Below are positions 23,199 to 34,437 of a stretch of DNA of 64,000 bases, one piece after another (the first letter of the stretch is position 1; each line of letters opens with the position of its first letter). The notes beneath the pieces were generated by a model. That model did not search any database, was not told where the DNA came from, and saw only the letters and a list, made by a program, of their open reading frames with translations. Made by a program: the position numbers and the translations under genes. This DNA comes from Scleromitrula shiraiana (taxonomy: Eukaryota; Ascomycota; Leotiomycetes; Helotiales; Sclerotiniaceae): positions 496,001 to 560,000 of the forward strand of contig JABELC010000012.1 in assembly GCA_028455995.1 (NCBI GenBank), read 5' to 3'.

Positions 23199-25456
23199 AT
23201 GCAAGCAGATATCAGGAAGTACCTGAGAAAAGGAACAGATACGAACAGCAAGTTTTCTGCGCAAGGAGGAATAGAGGAACAGAGGGAGGAGGGAAATGAG
23301 AAGGGAGAGGATATGGCTACGACAGCTAGGACGAGGAGATTGAGGAAGAGACCGGGGAGGGAGAGTTATGGGGAGGCGTTTTTTGGGCATGGGGAGGGGG
23401 AGGAGGAGGGGGAGGGGGAGGAGGGGAATGAGAGGAGTGAGGCGAAAGGGAGTGGTTGGGGGAGGAGGAGGGTGAGAGATAGAGATGTGGATGTGGAGCA
23501 GGAACAGGAGCAGGAGCAGGAGGAGGCTGAGCAAGAGGAAGAAGAGCAAGATACAGCAAGAACGAGGGCGAGGAGGAGGAGGAGATCAATTGATGAATAT
23601 GAGGATGATATGAGCGCAGATGTAAATACAAAAAGAAGAACAAGAGGGAGGAGAAGTAGGAGTGGAAGAGAGGAAAATGCGGGTGGGGATGAGAGTGCAA
23701 AAAAACGGAGGATGATAATAAGAGGGGGGAGGGATCAGGAGAGGGGTTTGGATGGAGGTGGAAATGGCGATACCATTACGATAAGTCTGGAGAGTTCGTT
23801 GCCTAGTCCTCCTGCCGAGGAGGGGGAGGATGGCAATGCTGAGGTTGAAGGAGATGAATCTACTAGTATTGAGGTCGATACTGGGATGTTGGGAGGTGGG
23901 CAGGGAAATGGACTCGAAGATTCGGAGATTGACATAAATGGCCAAGGAGAGACTAGAGATGAGAATGGCGAAGTGTTACAGAATGGAACAAATGGTAAAG
24001 AAAAAGATAAGGAGAAAGAAAAGGAAAAGGAGAGAAATATCGAAGAAGTAGTGTTTGGAGATATATGTTTTAAAAGCTGGTATACGAGTTGGTATCCTAG
24101 GGAAATAATAGGGGTACAAGTTCCTGGCCAACAACAACAACAACAACAACAACAACAAGATACCCAAGTTAATGGAAATGGAAACGGAAATAGTCAAACA
24201 CACTCGGGATTAACACCATCGGGAGAAAAGAGTAATAAGGTTCAGATCGAAAGATTATGGGTTTGTGGGTGGTGTTTTGCATACTCGCTTAGTGGGGTTG
24301 AAATGAAGGTTCATAGGGATTTTTGTGGGAGGAGGGAGGGGGGACCGCCTGGGAAGAGGATTTATGATCATGATGAGAGGGGGGAGTGGAGTGTTTGGGA
24401 AGTTGATGGGGAGGTTGATGGGGTGAGTTCGATTTCATTTTCATTTTCATTTTTATTTTCGGTGTATGATGTCTTGTGGTGTTTAAGATAAACTAACATA
24501 GCCCGTAGACATTCTCTCAATCCCTTTCCCTATTCGCCAAACTTTTTCTCGATAATAAATCAGTCTTTTACGATGTCTCATCATTCAATTATTTCCTCCT
24601 CGTCCACACTAATACCTTTAATTCCCAACAACAAATCGTAGGATTCTTCAGCAAGGAAAAAATGTCCTGGGATAATAATAATCTCGCTTGTATACTGATC
24701 TTCCCACCCTGGCAAAAAAAAGGTCTGGGTAGTTTATTAATGGGAGTAAGTTATGAGATCTCAAGACGAGAGGGGATACTGGGGGGACCAGAAAAACCGA
24801 TTAGTGAGTTGGGGAGGAGAGGGTATAGAAGATATTGGGGTGGGGAGATTGCGAGGTGGTTGTTGGAGTGGAAGAGTGAGGGGGTTGTAGAGGGGGAGGT
24901 AAAAGAGAAAGAGAAAGAGAAAGAGAAGAAAGTGGTGGTTAGTGGGAAGGGGATGGGTAAGGGTTGGAGGAAGGGTATGAAGGGGGTGGGTATGAATGGA
25001 CTTGGTGGGAAAAACTCACCTGCCAAGGTTGCAAATACATCGGTATCTGCGAATGGGAATGAGACTGCAAATACGAATGCAGTGACGAAATGTGGGAGTT
25101 GTACGGTTGAGGATATTAGTAAGGGGACTTGGATAGCGGTGGAGGATTGTTTGGGGGTTTTGAGGGGGATGGATATTATTGAGAGAGTTGAGGGGAGGGG
25201 CGAGGCTGGGGGTGGGGGTGGGTGTAAGGGTGGGGAGAAAGATAAAGAAAGGGATGGGAAGGTTAAGGTTAGGATTGATAAGAAGGAGATTAGAGAGTGG
25301 TTGGCAAGGGAAGGGATTAGTCTTGAAAAATGTGTAAGGGATGAGGGATTCGTGGATGGATATGGGTATCCGGTTGAGGAGGAAGAGGATGAAGAGAGTG
25401 GAGATGAAGATGAGGTGGAAGATGAGATGGAGGATAGTGCAGATGAATTGGGTTAA
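23199..25456 (+). CDS. SAS2: MYST-family histone acetyltransferase, Sas2-like
   Basis: Two exons, 23199-24422 and 24509-25456, joined in phase 0 across an 86-nt intron with a CTAAC branch site, giving 723 residues. MYST enzymes acetylate histone tails; Sas2 acts on H4K16 in the SAS complex. The first 280 residues are low-complexity, Glu/Arg-rich and have no chromo or tudor domain. FGDICFKSWYTSWYP then opens the MYST domain. A C2HC finger follows (C356, C359, H372, C376), then the join into LSLFAKLFLDNKSVFYDV, the catalytic Cys in NNLACIL (469), the acetyl-CoA loop QKKGLG (477-482) and the catalytic Glu in GGPEKP (503). A run of 10 Gln (about 311-320) and a Lys/Gly-rich insert after WLLEWKSEG expand the domain. 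MYST identity is firm; the Sas2 subtype is inferred from the missing chromo domain. Confidence 0.85.
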
Positions 25457-25889
25457 ATGGTATGGGAATGGAACAGGAATGGCGATGAGAATTGGCATCG
25501 CATTCTCTTCAGAATGGGCACTTACTTGCTTCATGTTGTTATATCTAGAATTAGTATGGAAGGATTGAGATTCGAATTAGAATCGTATACTTAATCGAAT
25601 TTCTCAACCATAAACAAAATTCCAAATCTCCTTTAACTGCTTCTCCCATCATTTACATCCAACTCGCGCATCCAGCCTTATAATTGTTAATTCAATGCAA
25701 TACGATGCTCACGTGATGGCGTGATTTTCAAAGACGGGAGCACGTGGTACAAAGAATGATGTCATTTCCTCCGCGCGACATCGAAGCTTAGAAAAATGAC
25801 CTGATCATTGCTTTGCTTCGTTTTGGAAGCTGAATATAATATACTGAACTCCAAAGCATATACATTACTTCAACCAAAATACAAAATTC
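25457..25889. other. Promoter-sized spacer
   Basis: 433 bp between tandem genes, with CACGTGATG and CACGTGG near 25711 and 25741, which are E-box-like (CACGTG) cores. No gene is seen. Confidence 0.45.
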
Positions 25890-26487
25890 ATGATTGCATC
25901 TAAGATCGTGGCTCGACGCGGATGGAGAGAGCTGGTGGCGGGAATGGGGATGAGGAATAGGAGTATGATTACGAATATGGATGTGAATGCTTGGAGATAT
26001 AGAGGTAGGGAGTTGAGTTCGGGTTCTTTTAAAATTAGGGATGGGGATTGGGAGGGTGTTCATGGGTTGGGTGAGGATAGTAATAGCGGTGGTAGCAGGG
26101 CGGATACGTCGAATCTTGGCGATATATCAAGCTCCAAGGTGAAGATCGATACAAGTTCAAATGCAAACACTAGTCTGAAATCAAGACCGACTACCGCAGA
26201 GATTCCGAAAGTAAAAGTATGGGTATGTATACTTCTCATCATCTAGGAATTCAAAAAAAGACAAGTTAGGAAAGAAATGAAATAAAAAGCTAATAATAGA
26301 GTAGATGGAGGGAGAGAAAAAAGGGGAAGGGAAAGAGAAGAAGAAAACGATGGAGGAGTTGGATCGGGAGCTGAAGATGAAATTGGAGGGGAGGGAGGGG
26401 GAAGCGGGGATTTCGTATGAGGGGGGAAAGCCGGTGACGGATGGGTTTGGGAGAGGGGTGAGGAGTAATATGTTTAGGGTTATTTGA
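25890..26487 (+). CDS. Small conserved hypothetical protein, probably mitochondrial
   Basis: Two exons, 25890-26222 and 26305-26487, joined in phase 0 across an 82-nt GTATGT..TAG intron, giving 171 residues. The N-terminus is rich in Arg, Ala and Met with no acidic residue in the first 26 (MIASKIVARRGWRELV...), as in a mitochondrial presequence; one Glu (E14) is the only exception. A Ser/Gly-rich linker follows. The short C-terminus (YEGGKPVTDGFGRGVRSNMF) ends three residues later and is probably the conserved part. It resembles small fungal proteins of unknown function that end in a similar VRSNMFRxI motif, so I leave it unnamed. Exon 2 is very purine-rich, and a run of 14 G follows the stop directly. 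Confidence 0.65.
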
Positions 26488-27911
26488 GGGGGGGGGGGGG
26501 GAAGTAATGCTGTGGGTGGCAGGTGAAGTTTTGGGTGTTAGATTTGTGGGGGGTGGAAGTGTGAATGAGTGGTTAGATCAAATTTGGGGTGGAGTAGTTG
26601 GGGGGATTGAGGGATTTGAGCCCTGGAACGGAAGGTGATAGAATTTGAAGGAAAAGAGATACGATGAGGAGAGAGATGATGGAAGAGTATAGGGACACCT
26701 AGTGAAGGGATCATCAAAGGGCGAAGAGCGCCAGATAAGAGTTTCAAAGGAAACGAGTTGGGAGCGCCAAGTCTCTAGTAAACGTCAACAACCTTTCAAT
26801 CATATGGAGTCTTCTGAGTTGGTTGTTTTCAGCCCAATTACATCTTCACACTCGCTGTTCAGAAATTCAACTGGAGACGCTATCGGAAAACTTACAATTT
26901 GTCTGAGCTGAAATGATGAAGAGATGTTGAAGATCTAGTTGTACACCGATTCCTCTTCATGTTAGTTGATAGGGAATTACCAGGAAGCGATGCTGTATGG
27001 TATAACTTTATTGTGTTATTGAATATTAGTTACGTTGTTAGCGCATCTAGCCAAGTATTTTATTTTGCTGTCATCTTCGTCTCAAGATCCTGAGTATCTT
27101 CATTCACTTATGAGGCATTGTCCTCAAGCAAGAATACAATATCACAATACCTCAAATCGGCGGAACTTAATGAGGTCTAGGGGTTGCCGGATTACATACG
27201 TCGGAAGACGACTTGTCGTATTTCTCAAACTTTAGAACGTACTGAATGAGGGAACTCTTCTGTTCGGTCTCTTGTCTATATCATTTGCTGTCTTTAGGCA
27301 TATGATGTTGTTCCTATAATTTGTCTTGTCAATACGGAGAATGAGGTGAATTTTCTTAAACTCATAGAGTCCAGTAGAACCTTCGACCAATCATTCTTTT
27401 CAGATAGATTGAAACTCGAAAGTCAAGTGTTCTTCTTGTCAGGGAAAATTGAACTTGACATCCTCCTGTCCATTTACAATACCATACATGTTATAATCAT
27501 TAACTTATGGTTTTGAATCCGAGTGTAAAAGTTGTTCAAGATCAAGTACTCGCTTGTTCTTGGGACATGAATACAAATCAGGTATCTCGTCCCAAGGTTT
27601 GCCTAAAGTATGAACAACAATGATATTCACTCAGCCAGTTCGACGACTTATAAGTGAATCTATCAAAACATTTAACGCGTTACAGTAGATCCTAATTTTC
27701 TTCACCTACAGGATGCTCATCTACGGGTAGTATGTTCTATCGAGAGTTACCCCTCCCCTCAACTTGAAAACTTCTATATGTTCCCACATCACAGCAAGAG
27801 ATCTGTCCTAAAAACCAACATTCCAAAAACTAAAGCTTTCTTTTCATACAAATAACTTCCTTTATTCTGATAGAAAGCAAATTTGTTCATCATCAACTCA
27901 AGTGCCCTAGA
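26488..27911. other. Spacer with G-run, no gene seen
   Basis: Begins with a 14-G homopolymer (26488-26501). Several short open frames (26702-26911, 27035-27235) have no recognisable features and are probably chance. The 27912 gene promoter should lie at its end. Confidence 0.5.
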
Positions 27912-29407
27912 ATGGCAAATCAAAATCTCCCACCGAGTCTTCCTTCGAAAAATGGAATGGGAAAAACGTGTTCCACCTCTGCGAAATCTCACCCGAAACC
28001 TCCCCAATCAACTAAAACCCGACACGCCTTCCTAGACCGTCCACTAAAACCTCTCGCTCCCCAACCAGAAACTGGTTCGCCGTGCCCTCCTAAAGTACTT
28101 TTCATCCCTCGCCCCGTATCAACTATACCTCCCTCTTCAAGAGTCTACACACCACTACCAAGGCACATTTCAGAAAAGAAACCCTCCACAATACAGCCAC
28201 AACTAGCTCCTCTTTATCCGGCACGAAAGCCCCCAACTAAATCAGCCCAAGAAGCTCAGCGAGAAATCATCAGACAATTCCACAACGGAACCCTCCCTGT
28301 CGAGAAAACCTTCGCAACTGTGGCTGAAGCACGGGAACATTGTGATCTTGTGAATTCGGCTTTCAAGTTGATATTTCAACAGCAATCGGATAATGGATAT
28401 GATTATTCTGAAGAGGATGATCGTCTAGTTGATGATCATCGTAGCTCAGAGTTGGGATCATTAGATGTTCCGGAGTTTGGAGTATTTGAGGATGGGCCGA
28501 GTAAGCAGGGGAAGAGGAGTTTGAAACAGGCTGCTGGTGATGAAGTTGGCCGTGAAAAGACGAAGAAGAGTCGAAGGAAAGTTTCGGAACCGGAGTCGGA
28601 GTCCGATTTGGTGAGTTCCCCATATGACATTTCAGAGTCTTTGTTATACTAATACTGTTTAGGAATCTTCTCCATCGCCCATCAGTAGCATACCAAGTGA
28701 AGAATCTGTAAGTCAAAATGAACACCGAGCAGACGTGGGGAGTCTTCTTAATTTAGACATATTCAAGCATCATCTGCTTGATCTCAGTTTTATATTTGTC
28801 TGTTGAATGCCACACAAGACCTTACACTAACACTTTCGCACAGCTTTCACCAAAATACGTAAAACGAACACCAGACGGATACAAAGCCCTAGACGACAGC
28901 AAAATCGACCGCTCACCAGCGAAAGTCAACCAACCCGATCCCACCAAGCTCTACCTAATCTACCGCACCGTCTCCACCTCCGTCGATCCCAAAACCGGTA
29001 TCCCGCATCTCGGCAGCATAGTCCGAGCCCCCTACCGCTATAAATCCATCAACTGGAAATGTCCCGAATCCGTCTCTCGCCTCAACAAATGGCGTTCTGG
29101 ATTACTCAAGAGTCTACTTGAAACTAAGAGAACTTGTAAGCATTATCTTAAGAGTGAGAAGGCTCTTATTTATCGGCTGAGAGAGGAGCAGTTAGAGAGG
29201 TATCCGAGAGTAGATTGGAAGGAGTTGGTGGATGATTATAATGGGTTGATGAAGGGTGTGTTGCAGAAACGGGGGGAAGTAATGGTTACGGGGGGGGAAT
29301 TGGATTGTGATAGGGAGGCTCCGTTGAGGAGTTTGAGATCGTTGCCGAGTCAGATATATAGGTGGTTGGAGGAAGATGAGGAAAGGGGGTTTCAAGATGA
29401 ATTTTAG
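27912..29407 (+). CDS. Hypothetical protein with a small internal exon
   Basis: Three exons, 27912-28610, 28663-28707 (45 nt only) and 28844-29407, all joined in phase 0, give 435 residues. The N-terminal 110 residues are Pro/Lys-rich and disordered. A more ordered segment follows (SAQEAQREIIRQFHNGTLPV). Then come an acidic stretch and a bipartite-like basic run (REKTKKSRRKV). The C-terminal 190 residues look folded (KLYLIYRTVSTSVDPKTGIP; YKSINWKCPESVSRLNKW) and end in a charged helix. No known domain is recognised. The basic run suggests nuclear location, and nothing suggests an enzyme. The exon structure rests on splice motifs and on phase agreement at both joins. Confidence 0.65.
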
Positions 29408-30440
29408 AATGTATGGATAGTTGGCATGTAGTGTTGAAGGGCATGATGATGCATCTAAATCTATAATATTATGTGGCGTATGATGGGAGGAACAAGAAAG
29501 GCTTTGTATAAATTCAGGAAGGTACCGAGGAATATCTACTGTTCAATAATAATGGGAATTTAAATACATTTGGTACAATGTTTTGCGGCTGATAAGTGAG
29601 AGAGCTTGTGAGTTATGTGTTGTGCATATCATGCTAACTTTCTCTGGAATTACCGAGATAATAAGTTATGATTGAATAAAAGACAGATGGTGAAGTGTGG
29701 GTGGGATTCTCATTTTGACTATTATCCCCAAAGAATCACTCGAGTCGTTTGAACCAATCTCATCTTGAGCATAATCCGTTTCTATCATCATTACTTCTCA
29801 GATTAAAATTGTCATAACTCATACATGCTTTCCATCTTGGTGCTGGGTTATAATAGAATTATAAAAAGGTCAGTCCCAACCTCCTTTTCTAGTCTGATTC
29901 GGAACTCCGAGCTCAATAGCAACGATGGATTCTCTCGAGATTATGCTGTTGGAAGTATAATAACCGAGGTAGTCGATTTTGTTGAAGTTTGAGTAGTGAA
30001 TATCTGAATATTGAATTTGCTTGATTTCCAAAAAAGTATCAAGTGCTCCCAAAAACCAAATATCCTATTAGATGATAGTTGATTGTTGTGATAATGCGTA
30101 TTTGAGATCCAAAAAGTTTCCTGCTTGGATTTTAGAGTTCAGTAAACAACGGCCTGCGACAAATCATCAGAAGTGGTAAATTTGAACATTATAGAATCAG
30201 ACTGAAAGGTCACAGTCAATCATTATCTGAGCTTGATTCAACTGATCCCATGTCCTGAGTGATCAAAGTATCTGAGTGAATCATCAAAACCATCCCATAA
30301 ACCCACATTATCCCTACGTTGAACGCCGACCAAGAAAATCTATCTCCGAGCAAAAGTAATTCCTCAAAGTTGATCAAAGTCGATCCTCTTTGCCAACCAT
30401 TTTGTTTTAATACAACCATCAAAGCAAAAAAAATGCTGAA
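29408..30440. other. Spacer, no gene seen
   Basis: About 1 kb, AT-rich. Short frames on both strands look random. Confidence 0.5.
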
Positions 30441-31124
30441 ATGGCACCAAAACAATTATATACCCCCCATCGATGTCCCATTTGTGAAACAACATTTACA
30501 ACACTCCTCCCAACCCTACAAACCTGCACAAGGTGTCCATCGGGCGCAAAAATGAATGTCGGTACCAGCCAGGATATGGTAAATAATTTAGAGGCCAATT
30601 ATTCCTGCGATGACGTTGAGAGCAACAGAAAAGAAAAGAAAAGTGACACGATTTTGTTGGAAGAGAATTTGGCCAGTTTGGGACTATTTGCCATCGGAGA
30701 CACGGAGGAACAGGAAAAGAAGAGAAAAAATCATAATAGGAAATCAAGCCTTTGGGGGAGGATTTTTGGTGGAAAGGGATGGAAGAGTGGAGTGAGTGAG
30801 GAGAAAGATGAAGAGAAGGCGGGATCACTGAGATGTATTGGACTTGGAATCAAGCTTTCTGGGGGAGTTGAGGACGCACATGAGACGATGAATGAAGCTT
30901 GTATGGGAGGAATTGATATGCGGAGTATGGGAAGATTGAAGGATATAGGGAGGGAGGAGGTATTAGGGGAAAAGGGGATATTAAAGAGGGTAAGGGTCAA
31001 CAGCATAGTGAAAGAAGAAGATGATAGAGAGGTTGTTGATGGAGAGGCGACACCTAGGCCTAGGAATATCAGTTCTAGTGAGAGCAAGAAGCCAGCGCGT
31101 CGGGTTAGATGGGAAGACGAATAA
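30441..31124 (+). CDS. Hypothetical protein with N-terminal zinc-ribbon-like motif
   Basis: A single exon of 227 residues starts at ATG 30441. Residues 12-32 have the spacing CPIC-x13-CTRC, a four-Cys pattern that could bind one zinc. The rest is charged and probably disordered, with a basic block (EEQEKKRKNHNRKSSLW, then GRIFGGKGWK) and a basic C-terminal end (KKPARRVRWEDE). No catalytic domain is visible. The function is unknown. The real start could be upstream if an unseen intron exists, but no better join was found. Confidence 0.6.
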   Translation: MAPKQLYTPHRCPICETTFTTLLPTLQTCTRCPSGAKMNVGTSQDMVNNLEANYSCDDVESNRKEKKSDTILLEENLASLGLFAIGDTEEQEKKRKNHNRKSSLWGRIFGGKGWKSGVSEEKDEEKAGSLRCIGLGIKLSGGVEDAHETMNEACMGGIDMRSMGRLKDIGREEVLGEKGILKRVRVNSIVKEEDDREVVDGEATPRPRNISSSESKKPARRVRWEDE

Positions 31125-31616
31125 AATTGCTGGGTCAAATTCCTCCAGTAATAGATGCATATCATGCTAGCGGAGTATTGTAGTGCAGGATATACTTGGA
31201 CTTGGGAAGGGAGGGGGGATTTTGATCTTGCTAAAGCTGACTTGGATACAACATTTGCCAGGCATTTCAGATATATGAGTTTACTCAAATTAAATGAACT
31301 ACATTAAGAGCAACTTTTCATCCTTGGTTAATATAAGTATTGTGGTTACAATAGAGATTCCTAATGAGATATATTATAAGTATATCACAGCATGTATTTT
31401 AACAAGCGGTTAGATTTGGCAGGATGAATATTGAGTCAAAAGAAGCTCTCCTATCGTTCAAGTGAACACAGACCACCAACATCCTTATATCGCGAATAAG
31501 TAAGTCCATTTCCCCCCATCTGAGCCCATAATCAACCAAGCAAGTACTTAGCCCCCAATCAAACTCTAAACACAGTAGATCTCTCAATATCAATATTCTA
31601 CGTTAAAAAATTAGAT
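31125..31616. other. Convergent 3' spacer
   Basis: 492 bp between the converging genes at 30441 (plus) and 31617 (minus). It should hold both terminators. Nothing else is seen. Confidence 0.45.
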
Positions 31617-32090
31617 TCATCTCTTCTTAACTTTTTCTATGGGCTTGGAGTCTGATTCTTGTTGTATGGTCTGGGGCTGTTGCGAATGGCATTCCAAATC
31701 CCATGCTTGCCAATTTCTTCGGGGTGCATTTAATCTCCCACTATCAGTTGACTCGTCGGTCTCCGAGTGTTGATAACCGTGATGAGAACTATCATCCTCA
31801 GGAGCCTCCACAATACGAATTGTCACATTTGCGTTCATGGGCGGATTGTCTTTCTTGTCGCTTGGTGTGGATATCGATGTCGATGAGTGTGTACTTTTAG
31901 GTGGTGCTTTTGGTGCTGCTTTTTTTGTTTCTGCGACTTTGGGCCCACTGACTATATGAGCATTTTTATGTTTATCATTTTTATGCTTATTATTTTGATG
32001 CTGATCATTTTGATGCTGATCATTTTGATGCTGATCATGTGGAAGCTGATTACGTTGAGGGGAACGGTGGCGGCGGGTATTGCTATGCAT
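31617..32090 (-). CDS. Low-complexity hypothetical protein with pentapeptide repeats
   Basis: A single minus-strand frame of 157 residues starts at the ATG at 32090. Residues about 18-42 consist of five pentapeptide units of DQHQN/NKHKN type, encoded by five 15-nt tandem repeats at 31962-32036. The rest is Ser/Pro/Lys-rich, with one more ordered part (NANVTIRIVEAPEDD) and a basic C-terminus. There is no signal peptide or membrane segment. It is probably a lineage-specific disordered protein. The frame could be non-coding, because low-complexity DNA easily stays open. Confidence 0.45.
   Translation of the reverse strand: MHSNTRRHRSPQRNQLPHDQHQNDQHQNDQHQNNKHKNDKHKNAHIVSGPKVAETKKAAPKAPPKSTHSSTSISTPSDKKDNPPMNANVTIRIVEAPEDDSSHHGYQHSETDESTDSGRLNAPRRNWQAWDLECHSQQPQTIQQESDSKPIEKVKKR
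31962..32036. repeat. 15-bp tandem repeat inside the 31617-32090 gene
   Basis: Three perfect copies of ATTTTGATGCTGATC (31992-32036) are preceded by two diverged copies (31962-31991). The unit is a multiple of three, so copy number can vary without frameshift. Confidence 0.85.
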
Positions 32091-34172
32091 TTTTGGATGT
32101 TTATTTCTTGAGTATCAAGTAGAGTGAGATGAGCCAGGTAAGTTGGAGTGCTGATTGTTAGTTTTGAATTATTTTGTGGTAGAACGATGGATAGTCAGAT
32201 TGAGTTGTAGGAATGAATTGTAGAAATGAGTTGTAGGAATGGCATGCATGTACCAAAGCACTACTTAAATACCACACGAAATATTTGACCTCCCATTCTA
32301 CTCCACATCATACCGTTCTAGATTGCTTACTCGAACTTTCTGTTGGAAAGATGAGACAAGAGCGAGGTCCTTGATCACGCCGCTTGTCCCCTAAATATCA
32401 ACCGTATTGCTGTACTCTTAGTTTCGTTCGGCAAAGAATCCGGATAACATAAGCAGGCCGCGAGAGAGAGAGAGGGAATGAGAACAAAAAGAATAGCGAT
32501 GATAGTACAAGCGGCATAGTAACTATTCACGCTCGCCAACCAGTCCGCATATTTCGAAAAAGAAACCCCGGATGAGAAAAGCTGCAAGCTTGGCTCGATG
32601 AGTATGATTCAATCATCTCATATTGCACTGGAGTGGTATGTACGATGATGGGAGTGCAGTCGGCACCAACTCGGCAGTTACAAGCCTTCTATCTCAATGA
32701 CCACTTCGAGGTCGAGGCCGGAGGAGAGGGACCGTCCATCTAGGTTTGTCACCGTATGTTGGTTGGTTGGTAGCGTCTAGCGTTGCGAGATGTAAAGTCT
32801 GAATAATAGCGCCATAGCCACCGCCCCACTCGGTGCATGTACGCCACACCGGAGAATTATCACTAGAGAGGCCATTCTTCAGATTCTTCGATATCTGAAA
32901 ATTTGAGTGCTGGTTTTGTATTGGTTGAGATTTATATGTCTATGATGTAACATTTTATTGCGATGATCTAGATCTAAAAGTTAATAGATGGATTAGTCGT
33001 GAAGTTAGGTTGGCTGACTAAGTGTTGTATCATGATGGTGACTCTTAGCGTGCGTGTGTTACAGAACAGTAGTTCGTGTGACGAAAATCATATTTATTTA
33101 TTTATAAAACACCATAATTATTCAAAATTAATTGTATTGTTTGATTGGACTGTGAAGAATTAAAAAGTTTTATCTAACATCATTGAATTCATGTATCAAA
33201 TGTTCAAATAGAAACTAGATAATTGACACCCTAATCTCCAGTTGGTGAATGAATCAATACACCCCTTGGGGGAATAAGAGTTGTAACCTGACTAATCTTC
33301 GCTAGATACTTATAATTATAATTGGTTTGGTGGCTCGCTCTTAGCTCTTTATCAATACCAATACTCATCGTCGCCAGATATGGTTGGTTCTAAGCTTCGT
33401 AGTGAAAGAATAGATACCAACCAGCACTCCTTTATCATCATTATGTTTACCATTTAGCGAGATGGTAAGATAATTCCCAAAATGGACATTCCACTAAGAA
33501 CCGCACCATCAATCACATCTCGTCCAAAGGAATGAGAATCTCTTCCGTTACAACCATGGCCCCAATATGAAAAGAAGCCACCAAACCAGAAAATATACAA
33601 CACGCCACAGTCTCCCGAGGAATCCGTGGGCGCCGTGAAAACAAAAGCACATCACCCCCTGTAAACCGCTGGGACCGATCCTACTCACCCCCGCATTTAT
33701 AGATGGTGCTATAATACCATCCTCCTGCATCCAGGTAGGTAAGCAGCACCGCGGGCTTTGTGACGAGGGAAAATCCGCGGCATTTTCTCCGGGTGATGAA
33801 AAAGCTAGGTGCAGGAGAGCCATATACCTCGTTGACGTCGACACGAACGCTATACGCCGCGCCGAAGCCGGGACTAAAGATCGGCATTTCCACGTTCTAA
33901 AAGCGATGTCGCCAAACTGGAGTGCGGACGGGCAAACCCGGCGGAAACCCTTCGAAGGCGCACTCTTAGCACAGCTGAAATCTTTCACGTGCGGCTTCAA
34001 TCCAATCCAATCGAAGCATTGATCGCGGTTCCGTCCCCGGCGTCGATGTCCTCTATTATCCCTACGCTGACGCGGGGGACCTCTCGAATCTCATCGATAT
34101 ATATATATTTCATCAATGGGGAGAAAATCCGCGAGTCGCTTATCTGGCACGTAGTGAACGGTCTCATATCCG

Positions 34173-34228
34173 CAGTCTACAGTCTACAGTCTACAGTCTT
34201 CAGTCTACAGTCTACAGTCTACAGTCTA
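34173..34228. repeat. Heptamer tandem repeat (CAGTCTA), eight units
   Basis: Eight contiguous 7-bp units of CAGTCTA, with one variant ending in T at unit four. Confidence 0.9.
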
Positions 34229-34417
34229 CACTCTGCAGATTCCAGAGGCGCAGAAAACGGGCTGGGATCGCCTGATTTGGCATATGCATATTAATTAATT
34301 AAGTCTGAAAATGGACATTTGCAGTGGCCTTCTTCTGCCTCGTCTTCTTCTTCTCCATCTTCTTCTTCCTCACCTTCATCTCCCCATCTCACAAACCGCT
34401 ATCCCGCATATAAACCA

Positions 34418-34437
34418 CCCCCCCCCCCCCCCCCCCC
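34418..34437. repeat. Homopolymer run of 20 C
   Basis: Twenty consecutive C on the plus strand, the second long C-run in the window after 13280-13301. Confidence 0.9.

Noticed and set aside
33548..34000. 150-residue minus-strand frame in the GC-rich island
   Set aside because: It opens with TTG, not ATG, and its composition (many Cys, Trp and Arg) looks like a non-coding frame. The island itself is kept as a finding.
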